Below are positions 1 to 7,280 of a stretch of DNA of 16,238 nt, one piece after another. The stretch spans positions 1 to 16,238 of the forward strand of contig MHEF01000043.1 in the NCBI GenBank assembly GCA_001805125.1, written 5' to 3'. This DNA comes from Nitrospirae bacterium RBG_13_39_12. GTDB taxonomy: Bacteria > Nitrospirota > Thermodesulfovibrionia > Thermodesulfovibrionales > SM23-35. The translations under genes were made by a program, and so were the position numbers. The stretch's first letter is position 1. Each line of letters starts with the position of its first letter. Under the pieces are notes generated by a model. It was given only the letters and a program-made list of their open reading frames with translations, ran no database searches and was not told the DNA's origin.

Positions 1-148
1 CAACTGAGTATAATGATCATGAAGACGATTTTCACAAACAGTTGATTTTATTCGATTAACGTTGGGACAGTAGTGATATGATTTTTTAATTAATAAAATC
101 TAATAAAAAATATTCATATGCAAGTACTTATTTCTATTTTTATTATGA

Positions 149-154
149 TATAAT
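149..154 (+). promoter_or_regulatory. Extended -10 box of the nitroreductase gene
   Basis: A perfect TATAAT is preceded by TGA, which is the TGn of an extended -10 box. No good -35 is seen 16-18 bases upstream. The box ends 8 bases before the ATG at 163, so transcription would start at or within about two bases of the start codon. No Shine-Dalgarno sequence is visible before either candidate start. Confidence 0.55.
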
Positions 155-162
155 TTTCAACT

Positions 163-795
163 ATGCCAAATGTAAATAGTTCACCTATGCTGAAAACTAA
201 AGAAGCTATTGAGAAAAGAAGAAGCATCAGAAAATTCAAACCTGATTCTATACCTGATGAACATATATATGAACTACTGAATGCTGCAAGACTTGCTCCA
301 TCAGGATGTAATGCACAGCCATGGCGTTTTAAAATTGTTAAAGACAAGGAAGTAAAACTTAGACTGGCAGAGGCTGCCAATAATCAAATGTTTATTGCAA
401 ATGCTCCTGTAGTATTAGTCTGTTGTGCCGATATCAAAGGTTATTTAAACAGTAGCGTTTCGTATATTCAGGATTTAGGTAAAAACGGTTCGATTGAAGA
501 AAGGATAATTAAAATACTTCTTGAGAGAACAGAAAAACAGAAGACACTGAATATGGAGCAGATATCTCCCAGGATTGCTTTTAATGTAGCTATAGCTGTA
601 GAGCACATAATATTGAGAGCATTGGACTTTGGATTGGGAACTTGCTGGGTCAGATTGATTAATGAAAAAATGATAAGGGAAATGTTTGGTTGGGACTCGA
701 ATATTCATGTTGTTGCATTGCTTCCGATAGGGTATCCTGATGAGTTACCAAAAAAAAGAAAGAGATTAGAGATTAAAGACATTTTAATAGATTAG
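163..795 (+). CDS. Nitroreductase family protein (FMN-dependent oxidoreductase)
   Basis: This is a 210-residue protein of the nitroreductase fold, cytoplasmic flavoenzymes that use NAD(P)H to reduce nitro compounds, quinones or similar acceptors. The sequence shows the family's N-terminal FMN phosphate-binding stretch (EKRRSIRKF, residues 17-25). It also has the APSGCNAQPWRF block near residues 46-57 and the C-terminal GLGTCWV and LLPIGYP segments that pack on the flavin. Length is typical of the short subfamily. A charged insertion lies around residues 100-130. The true substrate cannot be read from the sequence. The ATG at 163 fits a -10 box 8 bases upstream; the in-frame ATG at 187 (residue 9) is an alternative that still keeps the whole domain. 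The gene appears to be transcribed alone, and the next gene begins 113 bases later. Confidence 0.9.
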   Translation: MPNVNSSPMLKTKEAIEKRRSIRKFKPDSIPDEHIYELLNAARLAPSGCNAQPWRFKIVKDKEVKLRLAEAANNQMFIANAPVVLVCCADIKGYLNSSVSYIQDLGKNGSIEERIIKILLERTEKQKTLNMEQISPRIAFNVAIAVEHIILRALDFGLGTCWVRLINEKMIREMFGWDSNIHVVALLPIGYPDELPKKRKRLEIKDILID

Positions 796-813
796 TTCAA
801 GTGAATAAGTTAA

Positions 814-835
814 CTTGATAAACTCTTGATAAACT
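814..835 (+). repeat. Perfect 11-bp tandem repeat (CTTGATAAACT x2)
   Basis: Two exact copies of CTTGATAAACT lie end to end in the gap between the nitroreductase and the 265-residue gene. A short inverted pair, TCAAGT and ACTTGA, overlaps the first copy (797-802 and 813-818). The period is close to one helical turn, so a protein could sit on both copies on one DNA face. It could also be a chance slippage product. Confidence 0.6.
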
Positions 836-908
836 GTTTCTGCCTGGCGTGTTGCATTTAATCAAGCTTTTTGTTTAAATTCTTAAATAAAAGAATCGTT
901 AAGGCAAA

Positions 909-1706
909 TTGTTGAATAAGAAAGATATTTTCAAGTTAGCCAAAGAATCCAGGTTTATTCCGGGTATATATAATTACTGTGACTACTGGTGTGAAAGATG
1001 CCTGTTTACCTCCCGCTGTCTGACCTATGCAATTGACTCAGATGATATCAGTGATTCAGCAATTCACGATCTTAATAATGAGACATTTTGGAACAAGATG
1101 CAATCGATATTTCAGCAGACGGCTGAAATAATAATCGAATTAGCAAAGGAAAAAGGAATTGATTTAAACTCTCTTGATATGAATTTCGCATCTGATAACA
1201 TGTCACTTCAAATGACCGAAGCTGACAATCATGAGCTTTCGAAGGCTGCCAGTTATTATGCAAAGATGGCAGATGAATGGTTTGAATCAGAATATTCATT
1301 GTTTGAGCGAAAAGAAGATGAAATAAACACTATGCTGGAAATCGGGATAGATGGCTCCCTACTGCGTGCCAAGGCTGACAGCATTAATGATGCAGTAGAA
1401 GTTATTCAATGGTATCAGCACCAGATAAATGTAAAACTATTAAGAGCGATTATGCAGGATGATATCGCTGATACAGAAGAAAGTGACAATGAATTGCAAA
1501 ACGATGCAGACGGTTATACAAAAATAGCATTAATCGGGATGGATCGTTCTATAGGAGCATGGGGTAATCTTCTGGAATACTTTCCGGAAAAGACAGATAG
1601 CATTCTGGACATTCTTTTAAAGCTGGATAGACTAAGGAGAAAAACTGAAGAACATTTCCCTAAGGCAAGGAAATTCAAAAGGCCGGGGTTAGATAGCATA
1701 GGATAA
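909..1706 (+). CDS. Conserved protein of unknown function with N-terminal Cys cluster
   Basis: This 265-residue soluble protein belongs to no family to which I can assign a function. Residues 20-40 carry four cysteines spaced Cx3Cx2Cx5C (C24, C28, C31, C37) among aromatic residues, a likely zinc or iron-sulfur site. The rest is predicted helical and acidic, with a low-complexity acidic stretch near residues 184-198 and a basic C-terminus ending in KRPGLDSIG. I recall similar YCDYWCERC-type N-termini in uncharacterised proteins of Bacteroidetes and other phyla. The start is a TTG at 909, or the adjacent TTG at 912, with a short AAGG at 901-904 as a weak ribosome site. No in-frame ATG occurs before the Cys cluster, and a later start would remove it. 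The gene stands alone between a nitroreductase and a gene-free gap. Confidence 0.75.
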   Translation: MLNKKDIFKLAKESRFIPGIYNYCDYWCERCLFTSRCLTYAIDSDDISDSAIHDLNNETFWNKMQSIFQQTAEIIIELAKEKGIDLNSLDMNFASDNMSLQMTEADNHELSKAASYYAKMADEWFESEYSLFERKEDEINTMLEIGIDGSLLRAKADSINDAVEVIQWYQHQINVKLLRAIMQDDIADTEESDNELQNDADGYTKIALIGMDRSIGAWGNLLEYFPEKTDSILDILLKLDRLRRKTEEHFPKARKFKRPGLDSIG

Positions 1707-1976
1707 CAGTCGTCTTTATATTTATAACATATGACTATCTTTCCTTAAGCTTCAGATAACAATAATTTATAAGAAAACAGAAAAGAAGTACAAGCGCTGT
1801 TAAACCAAAAAATGCAGTTAAATTTTAAGGCTGGTAAGCACATATGCCTACCATGAATTGCATTTTTGGTTAAAATACCACGGGGCATTAAGTGACTGAT
1901 ATGAGAAATTGCCTGAAAATAATCCTTGTAAATGATCTGAGGCGATGGTAGAGATTTTGAGAGAAACAAATTCCAT
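1707..1976. other. Gene-free gap of 270 bases with a structured element
   Basis: No convincing coding frame is present. An ORF on the minus strand (1745-1969) has no recognisable domain or ribosome site. The only clear structure is the two-tier hairpin at 1803-1871. The rest is AT-rich spacer leading to the gene at 1977. Confidence 0.6.
1803..1871. repeat. Two-tier inverted repeat / hairpin
   Basis: The outer arms are 1803-1819 and 1856-1871. They pair over about 16 positions with one bulged A in the A/T run and one G-T wobble (AACCAAAAAATGCAGTT against AATTGCATTTTTGGTT). The inner arms, TGGTAAGCA (1832-1840) and TGCCTACCA (1845-1853), pair over nine positions with one A-C mismatch and a CATA loop. 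An asymmetric internal loop of 12 and 2 bases joins the two stems. There is no T-run after the structure, so it does not look like an ordinary terminator. It could be a small RNA, a 5' leader structure for the gene at 1977, or a decayed miniature transposable element. Confidence 0.6.
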
Positions 1977-2249
1977 ATGACAATAAATTACTTTAAACGG
2001 CTATTTTTGCTTAACAAAGAACTGATAATTGAAAAAGTTCTCGAGGTGAAAGGACTTATGCAATTATTAATGAAATATAGAAATACAGGACAAAAATGGT
2101 CAATACAAGAAAAAATTGAAATTAAAATGCATCTTAAAAATATAGCCAGGATTATTCCGGCCCTTGGTATTTTTTTACTGCCCGGGGGTTTTCTTTTCCT
2201 TCCATTTTTAGCAGATATAATTGACAGAAGAAAAACTAAAAGAAATTAG
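1977..2249 (+). CDS. Small LETM1-like domain protein
   Basis: This is a 90-residue, strongly basic protein. Residues 53-82 contain a helix followed by RIIPALGIFLLPGGFLFLP and then ADIIDRRK. This resembles the conserved hydrophobic hairpin of LETM1-like proteins, which have a P-rich, GG-containing membrane-associated segment ending in a charged tail. LETM1 in mitochondria works in cation/proton exchange and ribosome binding. The short bacterial relatives have no assigned role, so no function is claimed. The N-terminal 50 residues are amphipathic and Lys-rich. The ATG at 1977 has only a poor purine stretch (GAGAG) upstream. It lies 28 bases before a zinc-ribbon membrane protein on the same strand, and the two may be made together. 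Confidence 0.6.
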   Translation: MTINYFKRLFLLNKELIIEKVLEVKGLMQLLMKYRNTGQKWSIQEKIEIKMHLKNIARIIPALGIFLLPGGFLFLPFLADIIDRRKTKRN

Positions 2250-2265
2250 ATTTCCTGCATCAAGG

Positions 2266-2271
2266 TATAAT
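2266..2271 (+). promoter_or_regulatory. -10 box directly before the zinc-ribbon protein gene
   Basis: A perfect TATAAT lies in the 28-base gap between two small genes and ends 6 bases before the ATG at 2278. A start 7 bases downstream would fall on the ATG itself. No -35 is recognisable at normal spacing. An AAGG at 2262-2265 is too far from the ATG to be a convincing ribosome site. Confidence 0.4.
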
Positions 2272-2277
2272 AATTGA

Positions 2278-2559
2278 ATGAATCAGGATGAGATCGAGGA
2301 AAAACTTGGCATAACCCGGTGCGCAAGATGTGGACATCGTCTTGATGGTGAAATAGAATGTCCGTTCTGTTCACTCTTTCCTGATCAACCCGGGAAAAAT
2401 GGTTTATCCAAGTGGGTTTACATCACAGCATGTTTTCTTACATCGCCGTTAAGTCTTTATGCCATAATAAAAACAGACAGAATGAACATAACTGAAAAAT
2501 TACTGTCTTTGTCAGGATGCCTTATATGGTTATGCTGCTGTCTACTGTATTTTAAGTAA
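2278..2559 (+). CDS. Zinc-ribbon protein with two predicted membrane segments
   Basis: This is a 93-residue protein of unknown function. An N-terminal zinc ribbon is formed by C15-x2-C18 and C28-x2-C31 (CARCGHRL, then CPFC), probably binding one Zn(II). Two hydrophobic segments follow, about residues 46-64 and 76-92, separated by a short charged loop, so the ribbon should face the cytoplasm from the inner membrane. Such ribbon-plus-membrane proteins are common and mostly uncharacterised. The second membrane segment is unusually Cys-rich (CLIWLCCCLLYF). The start is the ATG at 2278, which keeps the ribbon complete. A TATAAT six bases upstream suggests its own leaderless transcript. The gene converges on acs, which comes from the opposite strand. 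Confidence 0.65.
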   Translation: MNQDEIEEKLGITRCARCGHRLDGEIECPFCSLFPDQPGKNGLSKWVYITACFLTSPLSLYAIIKTDRMNITEKLLSLSGCLIWLCCCLLYFK

Positions 2560-2576
2560 AAAAAGAATTCAGAGTT

Positions 2577-2594
2577 CCATGGGCTTGCCCGTGG
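2577..2594. terminator. Weak hairpin after the zinc-ribbon gene
   Basis: CCATGGG (2577-2583) and CCCGTGG (2588-2594) form a seven-pair stem with one T-G wobble and loop CTTG, 18 bases after the stop codon of the zinc-ribbon gene. No T-run follows (TATCT), so an intrinsic terminator is possible but not typical. Confidence 0.3.
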
Positions 2595-2642
2595 GTATCT
2601 AAATTAAGGAGCTGCGTTTGTCAATATAATAATAACGTTAAT

Positions 2643-2663
2643 AAAAGGATATGCTATCCTTTT
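2643..2663 (-). terminator. Perfect hairpin overlapping the acs stop codon
   Basis: AAAAGGATA (2643-2651) and TATCCTTTT (2655-2663) are perfect inverted arms around a 3-base centre. The structure overlaps the last codons and the stop of acs (2654-2656). Read from the minus strand, an A-run, a stem and a short T-run follow one another, as in an intrinsic terminator. The stem has only two G-C pairs, so it may be weak. It is symmetric and could also stop readthrough from the plus strand. Confidence 0.45.
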
Positions 2664-4564
2664 AACATCCTCTTAAATTCTTCGTAGGACGTTTTTATTT
2701 CATCTACTGAAGCACCATCTTCCAATGTTGTTACATCTCCGATAGGCTTATCATGTACAATTGCTTTTAATATGCGTCTCATTATTTTTCCTGATCTTGT
2801 CTTTGGGAGTTTTTCTACAAAATAAACCTCCTGAGGAGCAGCAAAAGGACCTATCTGTGTACGGATGCTGTTAATTATATTCTTTTTAAGATCATCGTCA
2901 GGCTTATAGTCTTCTTTCAATATCACAAATAGAACAATAACCTCTCCCTTAACAGCGTCAGCTTTTCCTACTACCGCTGCCTCCGCAGCAAAAGGGGTTG
3001 CAACGACAGCACTCTCAATTTCTGCTGTACCTATCCTGTGCCCGGCAACTTTTAATATCTCGTCAGCTCTTCCCAACATCCAGAAGTATCCCTCTTCGTC
3101 TTTCATTGCATAATCTGCTGTGTAATACATGCCTTTGAATTTTGACCAGTAAGTTTCCTTGTAGCGAACCGGGTCTTTATAAACCCCCATCAGCATCCCG
3201 GGCCACGGCTTCTTTATTACTAAATATCCTTTTGTTCCATGAGATACAGAATTTCCTGAATCGTCGACTACGTCTGCGTCAATTCCAGGTAAGGGTAGGG
3301 TTGCCGAACCTGGCTTAAGGGGAACGAGTTCAAGTCCCGGAGAAGGTGATATCATCATTCCACCGGTTTCTGTCTGCCACCACGTGTCAACTATCGGACA
3401 CCTTTCGTTACCAATATATTTGTAATACCATTCCCATACCTCCGGGTTGATAGGTTCACCGACACTTCCCAGTATTTTTAGACTCCTTAAATCATGCTTT
3501 TTAATCCAGTCTTCTCCGTGTCGTATGAACATCCTGAGAGCTGTCGGGGAAGTATAAAATATTGTGACACCGTATTTTTCTATAATTTCCCACCACCTGT
3601 CCAGATAAGGATAGTCCGGTGCTCCTTCATATATAATTATCGTTGCGCCATGAAGCAAAGGGGCATAGACTATGGCTGAATGACCTGTTACCCAACCTAC
3701 ATCTGCGGTACACCAGTAAACAGATTCATCAGATATGTCAAAAACCCACTTGTATGTTGAATGGTTATAAACTAAATATCCACCTGTGGAGTGTACAATA
3801 CCTTTGGGTTTTCCGGTTGTCCCGGAAGTGTACAATATATATAAAGGATGTGTAGATTCAACAGGTTCGGGCTCCACATATGTTTCTGCATCTTTAACCA
3901 GTTCACTGTAAAGCAGGTCTCTTCCCGACTCTTTGTTGACTTCTTTTTCGGTTCTCTTTATTAAAACAACCTTTTTAACAGATGGAGCAAGCTTTAAAGC
4001 ATTGTCAACAATTTCTTTAAGGGGAACATATTTTTCTCTTCTTATACCAAAGTCAGCTGTTATCAAAACCTTAGCGCCTGTATCGTTTATCCTGTCCGCT
4101 AATGCCTGACTGCTGAATCCGGAGAACACAACGGTGTGTGTTGCGCCTATCCTCACTGTTGCAAGCATGGAAAACACAAGTTCAGGTATCATGGGAAGGT
4201 ATAAAACTACTATATCACCTTTCACAACGCCTATCTTTTTCAGTGCAGATGCAAATTTATTTACTTCTCTGTGCAGCTGGACATAACTAAACGATTTTGT
4301 ATTCCCTTGCTCGTCTTCCCAGTATATAGCTACCTTGTTCTTGCGCCAGGAATTTAAATGTGCATCTATACATCCGTAAGAAGCATTTAGCAATCCGCCT
4401 TCGAACCATTTTGCAAAAGGCTCCTCCCATGCAAGAACCTTGTCCCAGCGTTTATACCATGGAATCTTCTCTGCTTCTTTCTCCCAGAATATCTCTGAGT
4501 TCGAAATTGCATTCTTTTGAAATTCGATATATCTTTTTGTAGGATAATATTTTTTTGCTTCCAT
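2654..4564 (-). CDS. acs: Acetyl-CoA synthetase, AMP-forming
   Basis: This 636-residue cytoplasmic enzyme joins acetate, ATP and CoA into acetyl-CoA, AMP and PPi, for acetate assimilation. Length and layout match Acs. The ATP-binding motif YTSGTTGKPKG lies at residues 245-255. DTWWQTETGG (393-402) supplies the adenylate-site Tx(E) and the Trp of the acetate pocket. WVT (291-293) and the Val in GSVGEP also match the acetate pocket, so acetate rather than a longer acid is likely. GRADEILKVAGHR (498-510) is the hinge and CoA-side motif. PKTRSGK (587-593) carries the catalytic Lys593, which is acetylated in studied homologues. The ATG is preceded by GAGGGGG (4576-4582 region, minus strand). The gene is divergent from the aminotransferase operon across 144 bases, and no acetylase or deacetylase gene is adjacent. 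Confidence 0.96.
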   Translation of the reverse strand: MEAKKYYPTKRYIEFQKNAISNSEIFWEKEAEKIPWYKRWDKVLAWEEPFAKWFEGGLLNASYGCIDAHLNSWRKNKVAIYWEDEQGNTKSFSYVQLHREVNKFASALKKIGVVKGDIVVLYLPMIPELVFSMLATVRIGATHTVVFSGFSSQALADRINDTGAKVLITADFGIRREKYVPLKEIVDNALKLAPSVKKVVLIKRTEKEVNKESGRDLLYSELVKDAETYVEPEPVESTHPLYILYTSGTTGKPKGIVHSTGGYLVYNHSTYKWVFDISDESVYWCTADVGWVTGHSAIVYAPLLHGATIIIYEGAPDYPYLDRWWEIIEKYGVTIFYTSPTALRMFIRHGEDWIKKHDLRSLKILGSVGEPINPEVWEWYYKYIGNERCPIVDTWWQTETGGMMISPSPGLELVPLKPGSATLPLPGIDADVVDDSGNSVSHGTKGYLVIKKPWPGMLMGVYKDPVRYKETYWSKFKGMYYTADYAMKDEEGYFWMLGRADEILKVAGHRIGTAEIESAVVATPFAAEAAVVGKADAVKGEVIVLFVILKEDYKPDDDLKKNIINSIRTQIGPFAAPQEVYFVEKLPKTRSGKIMRRILKAIVHDKPIGDVTTLEDGASVDEIKTSYEEFKRMLKG

Positions 4565-4612
4565 AACGTTTATCGCCCCCTCATTTATGTCAATTCAATT
4601 CATGATAACTTA

Positions 4613-4618
4613 AGTATA
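4613..4618 (-). promoter_or_regulatory. Possible acs -10 box
   Basis: TATACT reads on the minus strand about 50 bases before the acs ATG. The -35 region, near 4635-4641, is poor (TTTGTA or TTTTGT). The box sits in the 144-base divergent region shared with the aminotransferase operon. Confidence 0.35.
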
Positions 4619-4662
4619 CCCGAAATTAATGGAGTACAAAATAGTTTTCTACAGTGACATTG

Positions 4663-4671
4663 TGTTAAAAT
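4663..4671 (+). promoter_or_regulatory. Extended -10 box of the aminotransferase-era operon
   Basis: TGT followed by TAAAAT forms an extended -10 box 37 bases before the ATG at 4709. No clear -35 is present. A strong AGGAGG ribosome site (4694-4699) lies between this box and the start codon with 9-base spacing, so this operon has a normal leader. Confidence 0.45.
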
Positions 4672-4708
4672 CAGAAAAATCTAAATCTGTCACAGGAGGT
4701 TTTGTTTT

Positions 4709-5899
4709 ATGCTTTCTAACAGGGCGGGTAAGATTAAGCCTTCACCAACACTTGCTATGGATGCAAAAGCGAAAGCAATAAAGGCTGAAGGTTCTGATAT
4801 TGTCAATTTCGGTGTCGGAGAACCTGATTTCGATACCCCTGACAATATAAAAGAAGCAGCAATAAAAGCAATAAGGGAGGGGTTTACGAAATATACCCCT
4901 GTAGGAGGCATAGACCCTCTTAAGGATGCTGTTATAGAAAAATTCATGAAGGACAATAATCTTAACTATACGCGTGATGAGATAATTGTTTCATGCGGTG
5001 CAAAACACAGTCTTTACAATATAGCGCAGGCATTATTCGGTCCAGGAGATGAGGTTTTAATACCATCACCTTACTGGGTATCATATCCTGACCAGGTACT
5101 GCTTAACGAAGCAATGCCTGTTTTTGTTAAGACATACGAGGCTGATTCATTTATGGTCAAGCCAGAGGCTATTAAATCTCACATCACTAATAAGACAAAG
5201 GCGTTGATTTTAAATTCTCCGTCTAACCCAACAGGACTTACATATGATAAGAAGAGCCTGGAAAGGATTGCAGAGATAGTCGCAAAACATAATCTTTATG
5301 TTATATCTGATGAGATTTACGAGAAACTTCTTTATGACGGAGTTATGCATTACAGCATCGCATCTCTTGACAAAGAGATAAAAAGTAGAACTATTGTTGT
5401 AAATGGACTCTCGAAGTCTTATGCCATGACGGGGTGGAGGATTGGTTTTGCAGCAGGACCGAAAGAAATAATAAAGGCAATGACAAATATACAGAGCCAG
5501 TCAACGTCTAATCCAACATCCATATCCCAAAAGGCTGCTGTCGAAGCACTTACAGGTCCACAGGATTTCATCAAGAATATGTTATCTGAATTTGACAGGA
5601 GGAGGATTTTTCTTATCAAAGAACTGAACTCAATCCCTGGAATTAGCTGTATTACTCCAACTGGTGCCTTTTATGCATTCCCCAATACGTCCAAACTTTA
5701 CGGAAAATCTTCTGGGAGCATAAGGATATCATCCTCAACAGACCTAGCCCTTTTTCTCCTTGAAAAAGCAAATGTTGCATTGGTGCACGGAGGAGCTTTC
5801 GGTGATGACAATTACATAAGACTCTCCTATGCAACGTCTATTGATGAGATAAAAAAGGGAGCCGGCAGGATAAGAGAGGCAGTAAACCAACTTTCTTGA
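4709..5899 (+). CDS. Pyridoxal-phosphate aspartate aminotransferase (class I, subgroup Ib type)
   Basis: This 396-residue enzyme transfers the amino group between aspartate (and perhaps other amino acids) and 2-oxoglutarate. The fold-type I signature is complete. NSPSNPTG lies at residues 169-176, with N173 contacting PLP. DEIYE (201-205) carries the Asp under the pyridine nitrogen. SKSYAMTGWR (235-244) has the Schiff-base Lys236. The C-terminal IRLSYA contains the substrate-carboxylate Arg371. The N-terminal LSNRAGKIKPSPT and FGVGEPDFDTP are typical of subgroup Ib enzymes, which may also accept prephenate. The start is fixed by AGGAGG nine bases before ATG. It heads a compact + strand operon with era 16 bases downstream. 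The symbol aspC/aspB is plausible, but substrate range is not proved. Confidence 0.93.
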   Translation: MLSNRAGKIKPSPTLAMDAKAKAIKAEGSDIVNFGVGEPDFDTPDNIKEAAIKAIREGFTKYTPVGGIDPLKDAVIEKFMKDNNLNYTRDEIIVSCGAKHSLYNIAQALFGPGDEVLIPSPYWVSYPDQVLLNEAMPVFVKTYEADSFMVKPEAIKSHITNKTKALILNSPSNPTGLTYDKKSLERIAEIVAKHNLYVISDEIYEKLLYDGVMHYSIASLDKEIKSRTIVVNGLSKSYAMTGWRIGFAAGPKEIIKAMTNIQSQSTSNPTSISQKAAVEALTGPQDFIKNMLSEFDRRRIFLIKELNSIPGISCITPTGAFYAFPNTSKLYGKSSGSIRISSSTDLALFLLEKANVALVHGGAFGDDNYIRLSYATSIDEIKKGAGRIREAVNQLS

Positions 5900-5915
5900 A
5901 TCCAGAGAAAAACTA

Positions 5916-6827
5916 GTGAACAATGATGAGCTAAAAGACTTTCGGTCGGGTTATGTATCTATTGTTGGAAGGCCTAATGTAGGCAAATCTACTTTGTTGA
6001 ATACTATCCTGAGTGAGAAGATAGCAATTGTTACGCCAAAACCCCAGACTACAAGAAACAAGATTATCGGGATAAAAACGTTTTCTGATTCACAGATTAT
6101 ATTCATAGATACGCCAGGAATTCACAAGCCCAGACATCGACTCGGTGATACAATGGTTAGAACTGCTGTAGAAGCATTAAGTGAAGTTGATGTTATATTA
6201 TTTATGGTTGAGCCAAAAGAATCTAAAACAGGAGACAGGGCTATCATCGATTTACTGAAAAAAGTTCTCCACCTGAGGCAGACACCTGTTTTTCTCCTGA
6301 TAAATAAAATAGATACCCTGAAAAAAGCAGAACTCCTTCCAGTCATAGGTCACTTCAAAGAACTATATCTTTTTACAGAAATAATACCTATCTCTTCAAT
6401 AAAACATGACGGAATAAGCCTGCTTATAAAAAGAATCTGTGCCTATCTACCTCCTGGACCAAAATATTATCCTGACGACATTATAACGGACCAACTGGAA
6501 AGATTTATGGTCTCTGAGATAATCAGGGAAAAAACCATGGATTTGACAAAGAAAGAGTTGCCTTATTCGATTGCTGTTGACGTCGTAGATTGGAAGGAAA
6601 GAGAAGACGGACTTATATCCATAAGCTGCAATATTTATGTTGAAAGAGACGGACAAAAGGCTATAATAATAGGTAAAAGAGGAATGATGCTGAAATCAAT
6701 AGGGAGCGCTGCAAGGATTGACATTGAAAAGCTGCTTAATACAAAGGTCTTTCTTGAGTTATGGATAAAGGTTAAAAAGAACTGGAGAAACGATAAGCAG
6801 GTATTAAGGGAATTTGGTTATAAATAA
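5916..6827 (+). CDS. era: GTPase Era, 30S ribosome assembly factor
   Basis: This 303-residue essential GTPase binds the 3' end of 16S rRNA and helps mature the 30S subunit. All G motifs are visible: G1 GRPNVGKS (18-25), G2 TTRNKI (45-50), G3 DTPG (65-68), G4 NKID (130-133) and G5 around SSIKHD (160-165). The C-terminal KH RNA-binding domain carries IIGKRG (251-256) and the conserved ELWIKVKKNWR end. Length is normal. The start is GTG at 5916 with only a weak purine stretch (AGAGAAAAA) before it, 16 bases after the aminotransferase stop. The stop codon abuts the next ATG. Era followed by a DUF151 nuclease and recO makes a housekeeping block for RNA and DNA metabolism. Confidence 0.97.
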   Translation: MNNDELKDFRSGYVSIVGRPNVGKSTLLNTILSEKIAIVTPKPQTTRNKIIGIKTFSDSQIIFIDTPGIHKPRHRLGDTMVRTAVEALSEVDVILFMVEPKESKTGDRAIIDLLKKVLHLRQTPVFLLINKIDTLKKAELLPVIGHFKELYLFTEIIPISSIKHDGISLLIKRICAYLPPGPKYYPDDIITDQLERFMVSEIIREKTMDLTKKELPYSIAVDVVDWKEREDGLISISCNIYVERDGQKAIIIGKRGMMLKSIGSAARIDIEKLLNTKVFLELWIKVKKNWRNDKQVLREFGYK

Positions 6828-7280
6828 ATGTTAATCCAGATGAAGGTCGAGGGTCTGTTGTTTGATCCAAGAAGCAACATGTATATACTGCTTCTTAAAG
6901 AAGTTGACGGTAATGGTACCCTTCCAATATGGATTGGAAAGCCAGAGGCTGACTCAATAGCCCTCGCTCTCGGCAAGGTTGAAACCCCAAGACCGTTAAC
7001 ACATGACCTTGTAAAAAATATAATTGACAGTCTGAAAATCAGGATAACAAAGATTATAGTAACAGAGATTCAGGATAATACATACTATTCACTTCTCTGT
7101 CTGAATGATACCAAGAAAGAAACCTTTGTGGATTCGAGACCAAGCGATGCCGTAGCAGTTGCTTTAAGAGTTAATGCACCTATATTCGTAGACGATAGTA
7201 TCCTTGAACAAAAAAGTGCTGACGAACTCGAGGAATGGCTTAAAAATCTCAAGCCGGAAGATTTCGGGAACATTATGTAA
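6828..7280 (+). CDS. Bifunctional nuclease family protein (DUF151)
   Basis: This 150-residue protein belongs to the DUF151/BFN family. Some members have been reported to act as DNase and RNase, but the cellular role in most bacteria is unsettled. The conserved blocks are present: LPIWIGKPEA (32-41), RPLTHDL (55-61), and DSRPSDAVAVALR (102-114) with the Asp and Arg residues thought to form the active site. The acidic C-terminus (EELEEWL-like) is typical. Its ATG follows the era stop directly, with no spacer, and its own stop TAA overlaps the recO ATG by one base. Translation is therefore almost certainly coupled across the three genes. An internal ATG at residue 5 is a less likely start. Confidence 0.9.
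   Translation: MLIQMKVEGLLFDPRSNMYILLLKEVDGNGTLPIWIGKPEADSIALALGKVETPRPLTHDLVKNIIDSLKIRITKIIVTEIQDNTYYSLLCLNDTKKETFVDSRPSDAVAVALRVNAPIFVDDSILEQKSADELEEWLKNLKPEDFGNIM

Noticed and set aside
3..59. Open frame of 18 codons to a TAA at the left edge, possibly the tail of an upstream gene.
   Set aside because: Too short to tell from a chance open frame; acidic composition alone is not evidence.
909..1706. CDYWCERC matches the CxxxCxxC radical SAM motif.
   Set aside because: There is no TIM-barrel pattern, no GGE motif and the rest is acidic helix; a fourth Cys at C37 points to another metal site.
1799..1875. GTTAAAC and GTTAAAA at the edges of the hairpin suggested an integron attC site.
   Set aside because: The two are direct repeats rather than inverse core sites, the second does not fit GTTRRRY, and no integrase is present.
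1745..1969. 74-codon minus-strand ORF in the gene-free gap.
   Set aside because: No domain, no ribosome site, and it runs through the hairpin at 1803-1871.
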